Shown here: positions 1 to 11,847 of the stretch, piece by piece
Layout: each line of letters opens with the position of its first letter
Numbering within the stretch: position 1 is the stretch's first letter
NCBI GenBank assembly: GCA_905182985.1
Contig: CAJJDN010000026.1
Location: forward strand, 411,245-475,244
Reading direction: 5' to 3'
DNA: 64,000 nt
From: Paramecium sonneborni
Taxonomy: Eukaryota > Ciliophora > Oligohymenophorea > Peniculida > Parameciidae
The notes under the pieces: model-generated
Database searches by the model: none
Told to the model about the DNA's origin: nothing
What the model saw: only the letters and a program-made list of their open reading frames with translations
Made by a program: the position numbers and the translations under genes

Positions 1-440
1 TAATGAAGCTATTAAGAAAAAAAAATAATAAGCAACACATTTTATGAAAATAAAATGATAAAAAATAAATATAATCATTATTATGTATGATATTCGGATA
101 TTATTTTTTTATTAATTTAATATAATAATCGATATCTTATAAATTTTAACCACAAGATCTTATAAAATAAATTCTCTTGATTTTATATTAATTTTTTATG
201 TATTTGTTATTTGTTAATATAATCAATTCATTTATTTTTCATATGTAATTCATCATCTTTATTAAATCAATTTGTTTCTTAAAATAATTTATTTATAAGG
301 AAGAGAATTGAATTTATTTTACATTCATCTCTTATTCAATAAATAGTAATTGATGACGCGATTTAACTTAATTTTATTAGTTAGCTGAGCAATTTATAAT
401 AATAACAGAATTTTGAAAGATTTTATTTATAGAACTTTGA
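1..440. other. No gene recognised
   Basis: AT-rich sequence in which I see no convincing reading frame, RNA gene or repeat on either strand. It precedes the first supported frame at 441. A 5' exon of that gene could lie here. Confidence 0.4.
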
Positions 441-1174
441 ATGAATGTGATATTAAAAATTATGAATAATAATCATTTTTATCGACCCACCTTAACAGGA
501 AACAAGAATCGTTATAAAGTTAATGCAGACAATTTTGGACATATTTTAAAAGTATTATCAAACAAAAAGCCTTATTTGTAAAATTCATAACTCTTTCCTG
601 GTATGAGCAATATATACTATTCAATATTTCTTTTAGAATCTTAGATCTTTGAGTCATCCAAAAATTTTGACTATAATTCAATTGATGTAAGGCAATTTAA
701 AGAACAATCAGATTCAAGATAAAGAGTTAAGACTGAAATAGTAAGACCCAAATATCAATTATAACACTAAATTTAGAAAATTGATTCTACTACTGCATAT
801 TTTCCAAAATTAAAAGAAAGAGCTCAATCATAAAAAAAAAAAAAACTCAAAAAAGTAATTTCATAATTGAAAAGATAGCCCTTGAGGTTGATATTGGTGA
901 TTCACCAGTTAGTATTAGAGATTTACAGAAATCTCTTGATTATAGTAGGAGTCAACCAAATAAACAAAGAAATCTGACTCCACTTTAACATAAAACAATC
1001 GAAGTATCTAAATTAATAAGTCATTCTGATCATTTAAACTAAGAAGAAATTATGCAATTTTCATTTGGATTATAGTACAATAGAATGAACATTGAAAAAT
1101 AAAAATCTAAATTTCCTAAAGACATATTTCTTGGAGATGTAAGAAAGGTCAAAAGAATTTTTTAATAACAATGA
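441..1174 (+). CDS. Hypothetical protein, about 240 aa, one frame break
   Basis: I do not recognise this protein. With TAA/TAG read as Gln, the frame opens at ATG 441 and runs to the poly-A stretch at about 832-845. There it must shift by one base to continue in the good frame to TGA at 1172-1174. The product is polar and Gln/Ser/Lys-rich with no membrane segment. The break is either a homopolymer miscount or an unrecognised intron; 687-718 has GT...AG ends and the right length class but an atypical acceptor. A 36-nt GT...AG stretch at 601-636 is also in phase and could be spliced or translated. Coding is inferred from the long open frames and compositional contrast with the flanks. Confidence 0.4.
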
Positions 1175-1707
1175 CTTAATATTATTCATTATATGAGAAT
1201 TATATTTTTAAATAATAATGTATCTATATTTATTTGGATTTTACGAACTTTTCAATTGAATAACTTAATTTATTATTCGAATATCTAAATTATAAAATTT
1301 TGTTATAATCGGTTAAGTTTATTTACATTTTCTATTCTTTTTATTATATTTGAATTCTTCTAAATTGTTTTTTAAAATAGATTACTTAATTCATTAATCT
1401 CATCTTTTTTCTAATTGATTTTAGCCTCCAATATTAAAAATGTCAGAGTTTTATATTTAAAACCAAAATTAGATTATTTAGAATAGATAAGAGTAATAAA
1501 ATATATGTTAAAAAATGCACAACTCTTAAGGATAATATTATTTAAATGATTACAAGTTATTTAGAATTATTTTGATTATGATAGTTGAATAATAACACTT
1601 AAAGGAGTTTGTTTGTAATTTAAATATTTTTTTCTTTAAGGTATAGTTACATTAATTAATCAAAATTTTCTTTAATTTATTCTAGTCTTTCAAGTATTTT
1701 ATTGTAT
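1175..1707. other. Intergenic, no supported gene
   Basis: Low-complexity AT-rich DNA. A 149-codon frame (1440-1889 +) starts here but runs into the duplicated block and ends in sequence antisense to the neighbouring gene. A frame that long is not rare by chance when only TGA stops translation. Confidence 0.4.
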
Positions 1708-2842
1708 CATTAAAATTTGGAAAATCTTTTCTAAACATAAAATTTATACTAACTCAATTTATACTAATAATACTAATTCTTTAATTAAAAATTGTATTAG
1801 CTCTTTTAATTAACAAAATACCTATCTAATATCGAGAAGACTTTCCAAATATTTTTATTTTCTAGGAAGCTGTTTTGTACAGTGGTTGATGATATATCTA
1901 TATGAATGATTATTAAATTTTTCAAATTTTTTTTGAATCCAAACTATATATATTTCTCAATCATGATTGTCAAGATTTGTATAATTTTTTTTAATTAAGA
2001 TAAATTGGGTATCTAAAATTATTTTGAGATCATTAACTAATTTAAGAACAACTTGAATTTTTATGATTACTAAAATTAATTATATAATTATATTCAATTA
2101 ATTGTAATTACACTACCAGACTCCATAGGATTATTAATTTATGAGAATATTTCAGGTATTTAAGATTCTTCCTATTTTATAAAACTATCCTCAATTGATT
2201 TATTTCCTTTTCTTTTGATTTGAATATTATCAATTTATTCTTTCAGTGAAATCACAAAGGCTTTACTATTTTATGCATTTCCCTATGAATTCATCATTTA
2301 TAAATTATTTTAAGATTCTCCAAACTAACTTGTTCCCATTTTTTATAATTTAATATCTGTTTTTTCACTAAAATATTTATTTCTTGATTACCTTTTAAAA
2401 TTTGGTGTTTATTAATGTTTTGAACTTGCTTCCATTGGATTAACAAGAGAACTCAAACTTCTTATTGATTATTTATTATGTTGTTTAAATTTCTAAGAGA
2501 TTTGAATGTTTATACTAACTATATCTATATAAAATATTAATAAATACACATTTTTTTTTTTGAGTTATTTTCTTATAATTCTTATTCATACTTCAAATTT
2601 TCTTTAAAATAATAAAATTCTTAAAAAATTACAGAAATAAAACAAATCAAATTTATGGGTGAATTATAATGATAGATTTCAAAAATAAATCTCAAACATT
2701 AACATTCTTATTCAATCATATTGGTAGTTTTATACAGTGTATAAATGTATAATGCAATATGAAGTAAAAATAATACTGTTAATAACATACTATTTTATAT
2801 TTTTATCCATAATTACTTTGCAAAATTTCTAACTTCTTTTTA
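1708..2842. repeat. Direct duplicate of 2844-3978, left copy
   Basis: This 1135-bp block is repeated, apparently base for base, at 2844-3978, with a single N (2843) between the copies. The left copy contains the 3' part of the membrane-protein gene found complete at 3230-4609; its stop codon is at 2094-2096 on the minus strand. The coding copy is cut at 2842 and lacks the 5' half. This pattern is expected where two overlapping contig ends were placed side by side without merging, so I treat it as an assembly duplicate rather than a real tandem repeat. Confidence 0.8.
2094..2842 (-). pseudogene. Truncated duplicate of the membrane-protein gene 3' end
   Basis: The minus-strand frame ending at TGA 2094-2096 is identical to the C-terminal part of the gene at 3230-4609 and stops being present at the N at 2843. 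No 5' half exists next to it. It is most simply an artefact copy produced by the unmerged contig overlap, not an independent pseudogene. Confidence 0.7.
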
Positions 2843-2843
2843 N

Positions 2844-3978
2844 CATTAAAATTTGGAAAATCTTTTCTAAACATAAAATTTATACTAACTCAATTTATAC
2901 TAATAATACTAATTCTTTAATTAAAAATTGTATTAGCTCTTTTAATTAACAAAATACCTATCTAATATCGAGAAGACTTTCCAAATATTTTTATTTTCTA
3001 GGAAGCTGTTTTGTACAGTGGTTGATGATATATCTATATGAATGATTATTAAATTTTTCAAATTTTTTTTGAATCCAAACTATATATATTTCTCAATCAT
3101 GATTGTCAAGATTTGTATAATTTTTTTTAATTAAGATAAATTGGGTATCTAAAATTATTTTGAGATCATTAACTAATTTAAGAACAACTTGAATTTTTAT
3201 GATTACTAAAATTAATTATATAATTATATTCAATTAATTGTAATTACACTACCAGACTCCATAGGATTATTAATTTATGAGAATATTTCAGGTATTTAAG
3301 ATTCTTCCTATTTTATAAAACTATCCTCAATTGATTTATTTCCTTTTCTTTTGATTTGAATATTATCAATTTATTCTTTCAGTGAAATCACAAAGGCTTT
3401 ACTATTTTATGCATTTCCCTATGAATTCATCATTTATAAATTATTTTAAGATTCTCCAAACTAACTTGTTCCCATTTTTTATAATTTAATATCTGTTTTT
3501 TCACTAAAATATTTATTTCTTGATTACCTTTTAAAATTTGGTGTTTATTAATGTTTTGAACTTGCTTCCATTGGATTAACAAGAGAACTCAAACTTCTTA
3601 TTGATTATTTATTATGTTGTTTAAATTTCTAAGAGATTTGAATGTTTATACTAACTATATCTATATAAAATATTAATAAATACACATTTTTTTTTTTGAG
3701 TTATTTTCTTATAATTCTTATTCATACTTCAAATTTTCTTTAAAATAATAAAATTCTTAAAAAATTACAGAAATAAAACAAATCAAATTTATGGGTGAAT
3801 TATAATGATAGATTTCAAAAATAAATCTCAAACATTAACATTCTTATTCAATCATATTGGTAGTTTTATACAGTGTATAAATGTATAATGCAATATGAAG
3901 TAAAAATAATACTGTTAATAACATACTATTTTATATTTTTATCCATAATTACTTTGCAAAATTTCTAACTTCTTTTTA
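2844..3978. repeat. Direct duplicate of 1708-2842, right copy
   Basis: Right-hand copy of the 1135-bp block. Unlike the left copy it continues without interruption into the rest of the membrane-protein gene, so this is the copy to trust. Confidence 0.8.
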
Positions 3979-4609
3979 TTATTTACCTAAATTAAATAAA
4001 ACTAGTGTGAACATCATATTTATTATAGCTGCCAATAAATTTGATAAAAGCAACATTAACAATATGATTGAATAATTATGTTGGCACTCAAATTTATCTT
4101 TATGTGATAATATCAAGGCTACAATGATTAATGATGTAAAAGAATAGACAATTCTATTCATAAACTCTAAAGGGAAAACTTTTATAATCAATATTTCTAT
4201 TTCCTAAATACATAAATATGGAAAGTAAATATACTTTTTATAATAGCATTATCATATAGGCTTTAATATATAAATAAAGAGCAGGGTCATCTTCTTTTAA
4301 ATTCAAACAATAGTTCAATGAATAAACCATTAGAATTATAAACACAAATATATTAACTGAATATATTAAGTAATACTCTAATTTAGGAAATTCTTTTTGT
4401 TAATAAAGTAAAAAAGCAGCTGCAATAAAATTAAAAGCAAATATCATTATTGTTAGATATAATGTAATTGTTATATAAAGTGATTCACTTCCTTATGATC
4501 TAATCAAAACATTTAGAATTAATTGCATTAGAGTATATTTTAAATGTTATGCGAAAATATTTGCCAATTTTATTTTTTCTATTCGTTATTCTTCTTTTAA
4601 ATTTATCAT
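3230..4609 (-). CDS. Polytopic membrane protein with Ser/Gln-rich cytosolic tail
   Basis: A 441-residue protein when two introns are removed: 4204-4234 (31 nt) plus one 23-nt intron. The second intron can be placed at 3661-3683 or at 3629-3651, since both are GTA...TAG, 23 nt, and restore the same frame. The N-terminal half carries about six or seven hydrophobic segments of membrane-spanning length. The C-terminal ~170 residues are hydrophilic and rich in Ser, Gln and Asn. The layout (helix bundle plus long polar tail) is compatible with a receptor-like protein, but I see no family signature and assign no function. ATG at 4607-4609 follows closely on out-of-frame AT-rich DNA. Neighbour: the RING-H2 gene ends 181 bp upstream on the same strand. 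Confidence 0.75.
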
Positions 4610-4790
4610 TTTAAATTATAACTATATATATAAATTTGAGGTTTAATTATTATAAATTATTACTGACTTATCAATGTGTAAAGAATTTAAGGAATTGGAA
4701 TAAGGAGAACAATTACTTATAATAAAAAAGTCTTATTCAATTACTCTATATATTTCTTTATTATAAATTAATAGATAATAATTAAATAGA

Positions 4791-6018
4791 TCATAAAATG
4801 TCTTCTTAGGAAATTAGTACTTCATTCCTACACAAAGGACATTTATTATTAATTGATAACCATGACCTTATACAGTTGGAATGAAATCTATGAGAAGATG
4901 AACAAGTTAAAGTAACAATATATTGTTCCTCTTAAAATTCAGTCATACATATTGAACACTCTTTGTCTGATAATCATTAATAAAACTGATACCATCAATA
5001 GTATCTAATGAATTAAATAAGGTTTCTTTCAAAGAATCGTCTATTTTTCCCTTATTTTTGAAGTGTTTATTTATCCAATTACAAAAGCTGTAAATCAAAA
5101 GAATGGGTAGGAAAACTATTACTAGTAAGACCATTAGGTAAATTTCTAAATATTGGTAAACACCAATAAAAATAATCTAGATATTTATGATTTAAATTTT
5201 ACAGAGAATAGATATCCTTAATATATTGCAACGAATTTATAAGTTTCATTCAAGTTGGTATTAGTTTATGAATTAAAATAAAAGATTAGACTCCATAATT
5301 AGATAAATTAGAACACTATAAAACAACTCTTTCCATGTAGATTTAGCAATAAATTATTTTACAATATTTTTTTCTTTTTTTACTATATAAGCATACTTTA
5401 ATTTCTTATGCTATCAATCTAGTTTTCCTTATATCATCTCTGTCTCCAACAATACCCTAACGGATAAGTATTTCTTGATTTTAATATCGGACTTATTCAT
5501 CTATATAATTTTATCTTTATTAATCTGAAAAGCTATCGGGTATATAAAACTCTATCATGTATTCTAACTATACTGCAATACTTTCATATTACAGTGATTA
5601 GCCAATTAACACTAAAAGTTTTATATAATATATGAAAGAAAAGAAACTATGAAAACCTAACATATCAATTATTTTTTACATGATAAATACATCCAAATTT
5701 CTAAGTAAGCTATATCAAAAAGATTGCTGTAATTTTTAATTGGTTTCTCATTTAAGAATAAGGTAAATCTCAAAATTATCTAAATAGATCATGAATTTTA
5801 CAATAACAAATGCTGCTACAAATTTTAGTAGAGTGAAAATTGCTAAAATTTTATGTATTTATCGAAAATGCTCTTTAGCTGATTCAAATAAGGGAGCAGG
5901 CTGACAATATTTTTTCTAATTGTTAATTGGAATAGTTTTAGCTTAAATAAAAGGTTATTTTATTACAACTCTCTTGAATAGTGTCCTCTATCAGGTCGTT
6001 GTTAATTGAATTTTCCAT
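4791..6018 (-). CDS. Membrane-anchored RING-H2 E3 ubiquitin ligase
   Basis: A 358-residue model with six introns (5942-5966, 5780-5801, 5564-5592, 5374-5396, 5177-5202, 4967-4992). Phase closes, but 5942-5966 and 5374-5396 end in AAG and are less certain. Several hydrophobic segments occupy the middle. The last ~60 residues form a RING-H2 finger: C-x2-C (CSICM), a C...H...H...C centre (CSSSHRFHSNC) and a final CPLC. RING-H2 domains bind two zinc ions and recruit ubiquitin-loaded E2. Multi-spanning RING proteins of this layout usually ubiquitinate substrates at an internal membrane. The C-terminal position of the RING, 11 residues from the stop, fits that class. Substrate and compartment cannot be read from the sequence. 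Confidence 0.75.
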
Positions 6019-6128
6019 ATTATTTGTTAAAAATAAGTGTTATACTTTGAATTATTAAATATTACTGCGTCAATTAATCATTATATAATTATCAATAATA
6101 TATTAATATAATTTCAAATATGTATATT

Positions 6129-7835
6129 TCATAAATATATTTAGTATTGTATGCACACTAAAAGTTTCACTAGATATTCTTTATGTTATAATTCGCTTTT
6201 CTATAAATCCCTCATTAATTAATCACAACGCTAATTGCCATACAATTTATTCAATTGATTCAAATTTGATTCTCTTTAATGATAAATCAACTTAATTTAA
6301 TTCAGAAGAATTTCATTTTCACTCTCTCCTTTTTCACAATCAATATTAATTTCATTCTTTTCTAATTTTTACAAGAATTCATAAAATCTTTAATTCTCTA
6401 ATAATTCTTACTCATAATTATCTGTAATATCAATCTATAAATTATTTTTATTACAAGCTATGTATTTTAATAATTAAGGAAATGATCTTTCATGTTATGT
6501 TTCATATTATAAGAATTTCATAAATTTATCTATGACATCATTTATTTATTTTAATTGAGCTGAATTATTATTTTTAAATATCTTTTCTCTTAATCTAAAT
6601 AGCATTGTTCCTATCTTTAATACATTAGTTCCATATTCTTCAAATTCATCTTCAGAATTTACATCTTAATTCATTATAAGTCTAATTTAAACTCCACATA
6701 TTTTATCAATTAATTCCAACATTTATTAAAATTCTGTACTTAAATAAATTTCTTCAAGGACTACAATATGTCTATGATAATTTTAAGTTAATTTTTCTAT
6801 ATAATTCACTATGACTTGATCTGTGTCCATTTACAAAATATTAGGAAAATGTATCAATACTTACCTATAAAATTAATCATATTTTGGTAAATTAGAATTC
6901 AAATTTAGCTTTTTGATTTTTAGTAATTCAACTTATGTGCTAATTTGAGGAATTTAACTCATTTATGCTAAAAGTTTTACAGTAGGTTTAAGTACTATCA
7001 TTCCAAAACTATATTTAACATCATAAACAGAACTATTTCTAATAATCTTCATAAATCTAAGTAATTCTGGTATTACTATATTCTAATATAATAATATCTA
7101 TAGTAAAACTCTAAAGATTAGTTTTGTGCATTTCTCTTATTTAGGCTTTATTATTTAACAATATTTTGAAAATAATTAGTAAAACTCTGCAACAATATTT
7201 ATAATTGACTGTGTATTTTTATCTAAAAAATTAAATTCCAATTCTTAACATTTAGCATGCAATTCTTTAATCGTCTGATAATCTTTTGATGTATTAAAAT
7301 AACATAGAAAATCTTATTAGTTTGTTATTCTATGTTTAAGACACATCAAATGAATTAAAATAAGTGTTTAATCGGAACTTTATTCAATCTATGTATAAAC
7401 TTCTGATCTCTCTAATTTTTCTTAATCATATTTAATTAACTCTCTTTCTAATTCATTGCAATACTTTATTTCTATATTTTGATTGTCTATTTTTAAGAAG
7501 CGGATTATTTCAGGGAAAATTGAATTAGAACAATGCAAATTTATTAAAGATTTTCTTATTCTATCTTTAGAATCATAGTTTTCTCTATTTAATATCATGT
7601 TCATTAGTTTTTATCCTTTTAATATAGGATCATCACCTAAAATTTCAACAGTTTTTCTATCAAAATTATTCTATGAGTATGATTTATATAGATATTAAAG
7701 ATCTTCTATATCATCTAAAATTGTTTATGTTAATTCCTAAAGTTCAGCTTTCTTCGATAATTCATATAACATTTGTCTTCTTGACTCATATTTTGCATTT
7801 TTTCTCAAAATCATTTTATTTATTATTAAATACAT
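6129..7835 (-). CDS. Large alpha-helical protein of unknown function
   Basis: An uninterrupted 568-codon frame in the ciliate code, ending at TGA 6129-6131. ATG at 7833-7835 is the first after an in-frame TGA; 7812-7814 is an alternative start. The product is Leu/Ile/Gln/Asn-rich with repeated short amphipathic helices and no clear membrane span. The C-terminal half contains blocks alternating acidic and hydrophobic residues that look like an armadillo/RIH-type solenoid of the kind found in IP3-receptor-like channels. That resemblance is weak, and the ligand-binding and pore regions of such channels are absent. It is divergently arranged with the gene starting at 7913, 77 bp away, so both may share a promoter region. 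Confidence 0.6.
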
Positions 7836-7912
7836 TATGTAAAATTAAAAGAAGGAAAAATATACCAAAATTAATGAACATTATCATTTGTTTCTTTTAA
7901 TCAACTAATAAA

Positions 7913-10123
7913 ATGTTTTCAAAGCTAAAGAACTAAAAATCTCTTTCAAAAACTAAGATGCTCTACAAATTATTAGAATAAACAGAATTATATTAACTTA
8001 CTAAAGAAATCATGGAAAAAGATTTAAAGGAATGTTGGTAATTTTGTCAAATTTCTACAAATGATTTTTAAGAAATTCCTATTTCTAAGGTTCATAAATT
8101 TTTGTTCAAAGTAGATAAAATTTTAAGTAATCCTTTTGATTTACTCATGAAGTAGAAAATTAAAAATTTACTAATTTAATTGTTTGCATAAGGAACACAA
8201 GTACCTTAAATATTTGGATGCCTCTAATTCTAAGGAAACTAAGCTATAATAGCATGTAATCTCACAATTGAACAGTAATTAAAATCTATGATAAAATCAG
8301 ATTACAAAGCTGAACATATTGATAGTTATTATAAAGAACTTTTAATGAATTCTGAAGAATTATTAATACAAATAACATTGAACTATTTATATGAAGCTAT
8401 GATGGAAGAAAATTTATTATTAAAATTAAAAAGCAATTAATAATTAGATTAAATCTATAAAATTACTAATTAACTCAACAAATAAAAATTTTCTAGAAAT
8501 GGTTAAAAAATAATTGAATTAATCTAAAATATAAAGAAAAGAGTATATTCTTCATAAGATCAAGTTATATAAATAAAATCAATTGAATAAAATCAAAATA
8601 GTAATTAAAATTAATTAAATAGTAAAAACTAATAAAATAATAAAATTTAATAAAATAGTAAAAATAAACAAGTTAATCATATTTAAAATAATAGTTAAAC
8701 CTAACAAAACAATAATCAAAATAAGTAGATTAGTTAAATTTAGCAAAATATTCTGAAATAATAACTTAAGCATAAAGAAAAGATCAATTAAACAGAAAAA
8801 ATTAGCTTAATAGAACATATTACTCAAAAAGAACCGATTTATCAAAAAGAAATTATTAGTTAAAATTAGCAAAATAGTTAAATCTAACAGAATAGCTTAA
8901 TTTAATAGAATAGTTTAATATTATAAAATGAGCAATAAACAGATAATCAGACTGGTGCTCAAGAGAATGGGAAATACTTTATTTTCAAAATATTGCTATT
9001 ATTATTATTAAAATCAGAAATAGCTTTACCAGATATAATAAAATTATTTAAAATAAGTTATGTATGTAAATAATAAGATATGGAAGATAGAAAAGGTTTT
9101 ATTAAAGTTTATATTACCTAATAGTTGATATTTTAAATTAGTTTAATGGTTAAAATTAAGTAGGATGCAGAATTATTAAAAATAAATTCATCTTTATCTT
9201 ATTATGATGAATCAAGTATAAGAGCAGTTAAATAAGCAATTAAATAGCATTTTCCAGAGTATGAATTTATAAAGTTCAATTAAGTTATAAAATAATAACT
9301 TGAATTATTATTGAAAAAATTTGATGAATATCAATAATAGATATGTGCAACAATGGAAGATAATAATGTGTAATCTGTATTAAAAAGGATTTACAAAATT
9401 TGTGGGAAATATTTTTAAAAAATTGAGGCTGGAGTTATTACATTTTAGAATGCTTAACAAAAATTTTAAAAAAATAATATGTTAGAAATAGGATATTTAC
9501 TTTATTAAATATAACTTAAGATAGATTAAAAAAATAATAAATAGTCAATAATAAAATATTCAAAAGAAACTTTAGAAGAATAAAATAATGATTAATAGAT
9601 GAACTTTTAAAGATCTATATATGAAAAGTAATTAATTTAATATGGAATAATAAATCCTATATTTTTTAAATTCATTAAACATTTAACACAAAATTAGATT
9701 CCTTTTCCATATGTATTTTAATTTCTAAAAATGGGATGTCATAGATTAATAATTCATTATAGAATAGAATCAACAAGAAAATTAACTTTAAAAAAAAAGT
9801 TCATTGAATTTGTAAAAGAGAATTATGATCTTGCAATGACTTAAGATAGATATATAAATGTAGAATTATTAAAAACAATAGATACAGGAAAATATGTAAG
9901 AAAAGAGGGGCTTGCATGGCCATTAATATTATTTTAATAATGTAAGCTTATTTATGAGAGTAAAGAAAGATTCAAAAAAAAACTTTAATAATTAGGTAGT
10001 AATAAGGATTTTCAAGAGATAATTTAGCAATATGTTGGTTAAGTAGAATAAAACAGTATAAAATTCAAATTATAGCAATATTTATTAGAATTGAATAATT
10101 ATATAAAATAATTAAATAACTGA
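7913..10123 (+). CDS. 736-aa protein with Asn/Gln-rich repeat tract
   Basis: A single frame from ATG 7913 to TGA 10121-10123 (736 residues) containing well over 100 TAA/TAG codons, a strong demonstration of code reassignment. Residues ~1-200 and ~345-736 look globular and helical. Residues ~205-340 form a low-complexity tract of short Gln-Asn-Ser repeats, interrupted by a more ordered stretch containing Lys and Glu. Proteins of this composition are prone to self-association, but no domain family is recognisable, so I assign no function. No intron is needed. The neighbouring minus-strand gene ends 61 bp downstream (convergent). Confidence 0.7.
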
Positions 10124-10183
10124 ATAATTGAAATATGATATAAGAAATGAATAACATTATAAAATAATGTATAATTGTTAAAC

Positions 10184-10857
10184 TCATTCTTTTTAGTTAC
10201 TATCTTCTTCTTCAGCTTTTTTATACATTTTATCCATAGCCATTAATACTTATTCATGATCTAAATAAGCATTGACATCAAGCACGATTGCTTATTTATC
10301 TCTGACTTTAATGGCATCCCAGTTTAAACAAGCCTTAGCTTCATTAAGTGCATCTTATTTATTTCCTTATTGATCTTTTTCAATCTAGAATTTTATTAAT
10401 TTTCACATTCACTAAAAGAAGTAAAGGTTTAGTTTAAAATACTTCTAGAGTCATCAAACGATGTAATAATTATCTAGATTACCCCATACTATCAAAGTGT
10501 TTTGATCTTTAAGCTTTTGTTCCTTTAATTACTCTAACAACAAAGATTGTGACTTTAAATGGAATAAATTAATAAAACACATGCCAAAGAGTCATGAACT
10601 AAACATTATTTATATTTTGTATTACTTCTGGTGAAGCTGCCAAATCCCATAATGCATAAGTAGTTTATTCATATTTCATACATTCCATGTTATAACCTTC
10701 TGTAGGTTTATAAGGAGGATCTTTGTATTCTTATTTATTAATTATATTAAATACTATTTTAAATCAATCCTTCATATAAGAATTTGGTTTTACCAACATC
10801 TGAAGTTCCAAGAAGTAATACATGAACATATTTATTTCCATCTAAAAGTGCACCCAT
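10184..10857 (-). CDS. Degenerate Arf/Arl-family small GTPase
   Basis: A 197-residue protein after removing introns 10730-10754, 10599-10625 (in phase, no stop, so optional) and 10385-10412. The N-terminus starts Met-Gly, an N-myristoylation context typical of Arf proteins. The P-loop is GTSDVGKT (residues 17-24), close to the Arf GLDNAGKT. Switch I resembles TEGYNME. The G3 motif reads WDLAAS where Arf has WDxGGQ, so the catalytic Gln is missing. An NKQD guanine-specificity motif is present near the C-terminus, although the preceding spacing is longer than usual. Overall length fits an Arf. It probably binds GTP in vesicle or ciliary trafficking, but loss of the GGQ residues predicts slow or absent hydrolysis. 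Confidence 0.65.
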
Positions 10858-10990
10858 TTTAATTAAATTATATTGTAAATAATCATTAATATCAATAGAA
10901 TAGAAAACTAGAATCTTAATAATATGAACATCTAAAAATGAACTTAAATATAATATTAATCATTTTTTAAACTACTATTATATTTATAAT

Positions 10991-11710
10991 TCATCTAAAA
11001 AATATTTATAAATTTTCGTTTTCCTTGCTATCACGATTAGTAATGGTTTCCAAAATTGTAATGGCTTTATTATTCTTATCTTTATTTTTTACCCATCCAC
11101 AAATAAAATGTCCCATTGTATCAAATATATAAATATGATTATCTGAAATCTAAAATTCATTTTTCTTTATATATTTATTTTCCTTAGGATAATAAATAAA
11201 ATATGGATCATCTTTAAATGGAGTTTCATCTTATATAATTCTCTCTCTTTCTTAATTTTCAGTCTTTTCAAAAAGATTTGGATGAAATAAACCTACATGT
11301 CTGAATATATAAACATTTTCTAACGCTAATTGTTTCATATAGTCACTTAACTCATAATTAGCTACCCAATCTTAACAATATTTTTTAGCTTTTTCTAGAT
11401 CATTTTACCATTTAGTCTTTGCATATTCTATTCTACTAAAGAAAATAAATTTCATCATTTCTGCCATATATTTTTTAAGGATTTCCATGTCCTTCATTTT
11501 AATCAAACCTTATTTTATTCCAAATTCTTTTAAAATTCTAACATTAGAAGCTGCTGCATAAGCACAAATGTGATCTGGAGTTTTATACAATTTTATAAGA
11601 TCAGAAAATACATCAGAAAATTAATCATAAACAATTATTTGTTTTATGACTAATTTTGTATTTTAATTGATTCTTTTTTTAAGAGTTGTTTCTTAATCTA
11701 ATTTTTTCAT
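10991..11710 (-). CDS. Hypothetical protein, 239 aa
   Basis: A single uninterrupted frame from ATG 11708-11710 to TGA 10991-10993. The product is helical in its first two thirds, with alternating charged and hydrophobic residues and several aromatic positions. The C-terminal third has a beta-like pattern around HIYIFDTMGHFICGW. I do not recognise a family and see neither signal peptide nor membrane span. It lies in a run of minus-strand genes, 133 bp upstream of the Arf-like gene and 137 bp downstream of the Alba gene. Confidence 0.65.
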
Positions 11711-11847
11711 ATTTTATAAAAATATTAATTAATTTATTAATAAAATTTCTTTAAAAAATTAAATAATATATATATATAAATGTTAACTTTTAATCGATTA
11801 AAAAAAATAACATTTTGATTCTAAATAAATTATATTTAACTTTAATA

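Noticed and set aside
1440..1889. 149-codon plus-strand frame
   Set aside because: Crosses the boundary of the duplicated block; such lengths occur by chance in this composition with a single stop codon.
8580..8930. CRISPR-like array of short Asn/Gln repeats
   Set aside because: The repeats are degenerate codon repeats inside a continuous reading frame of a eukaryotic gene, without constant spacers.
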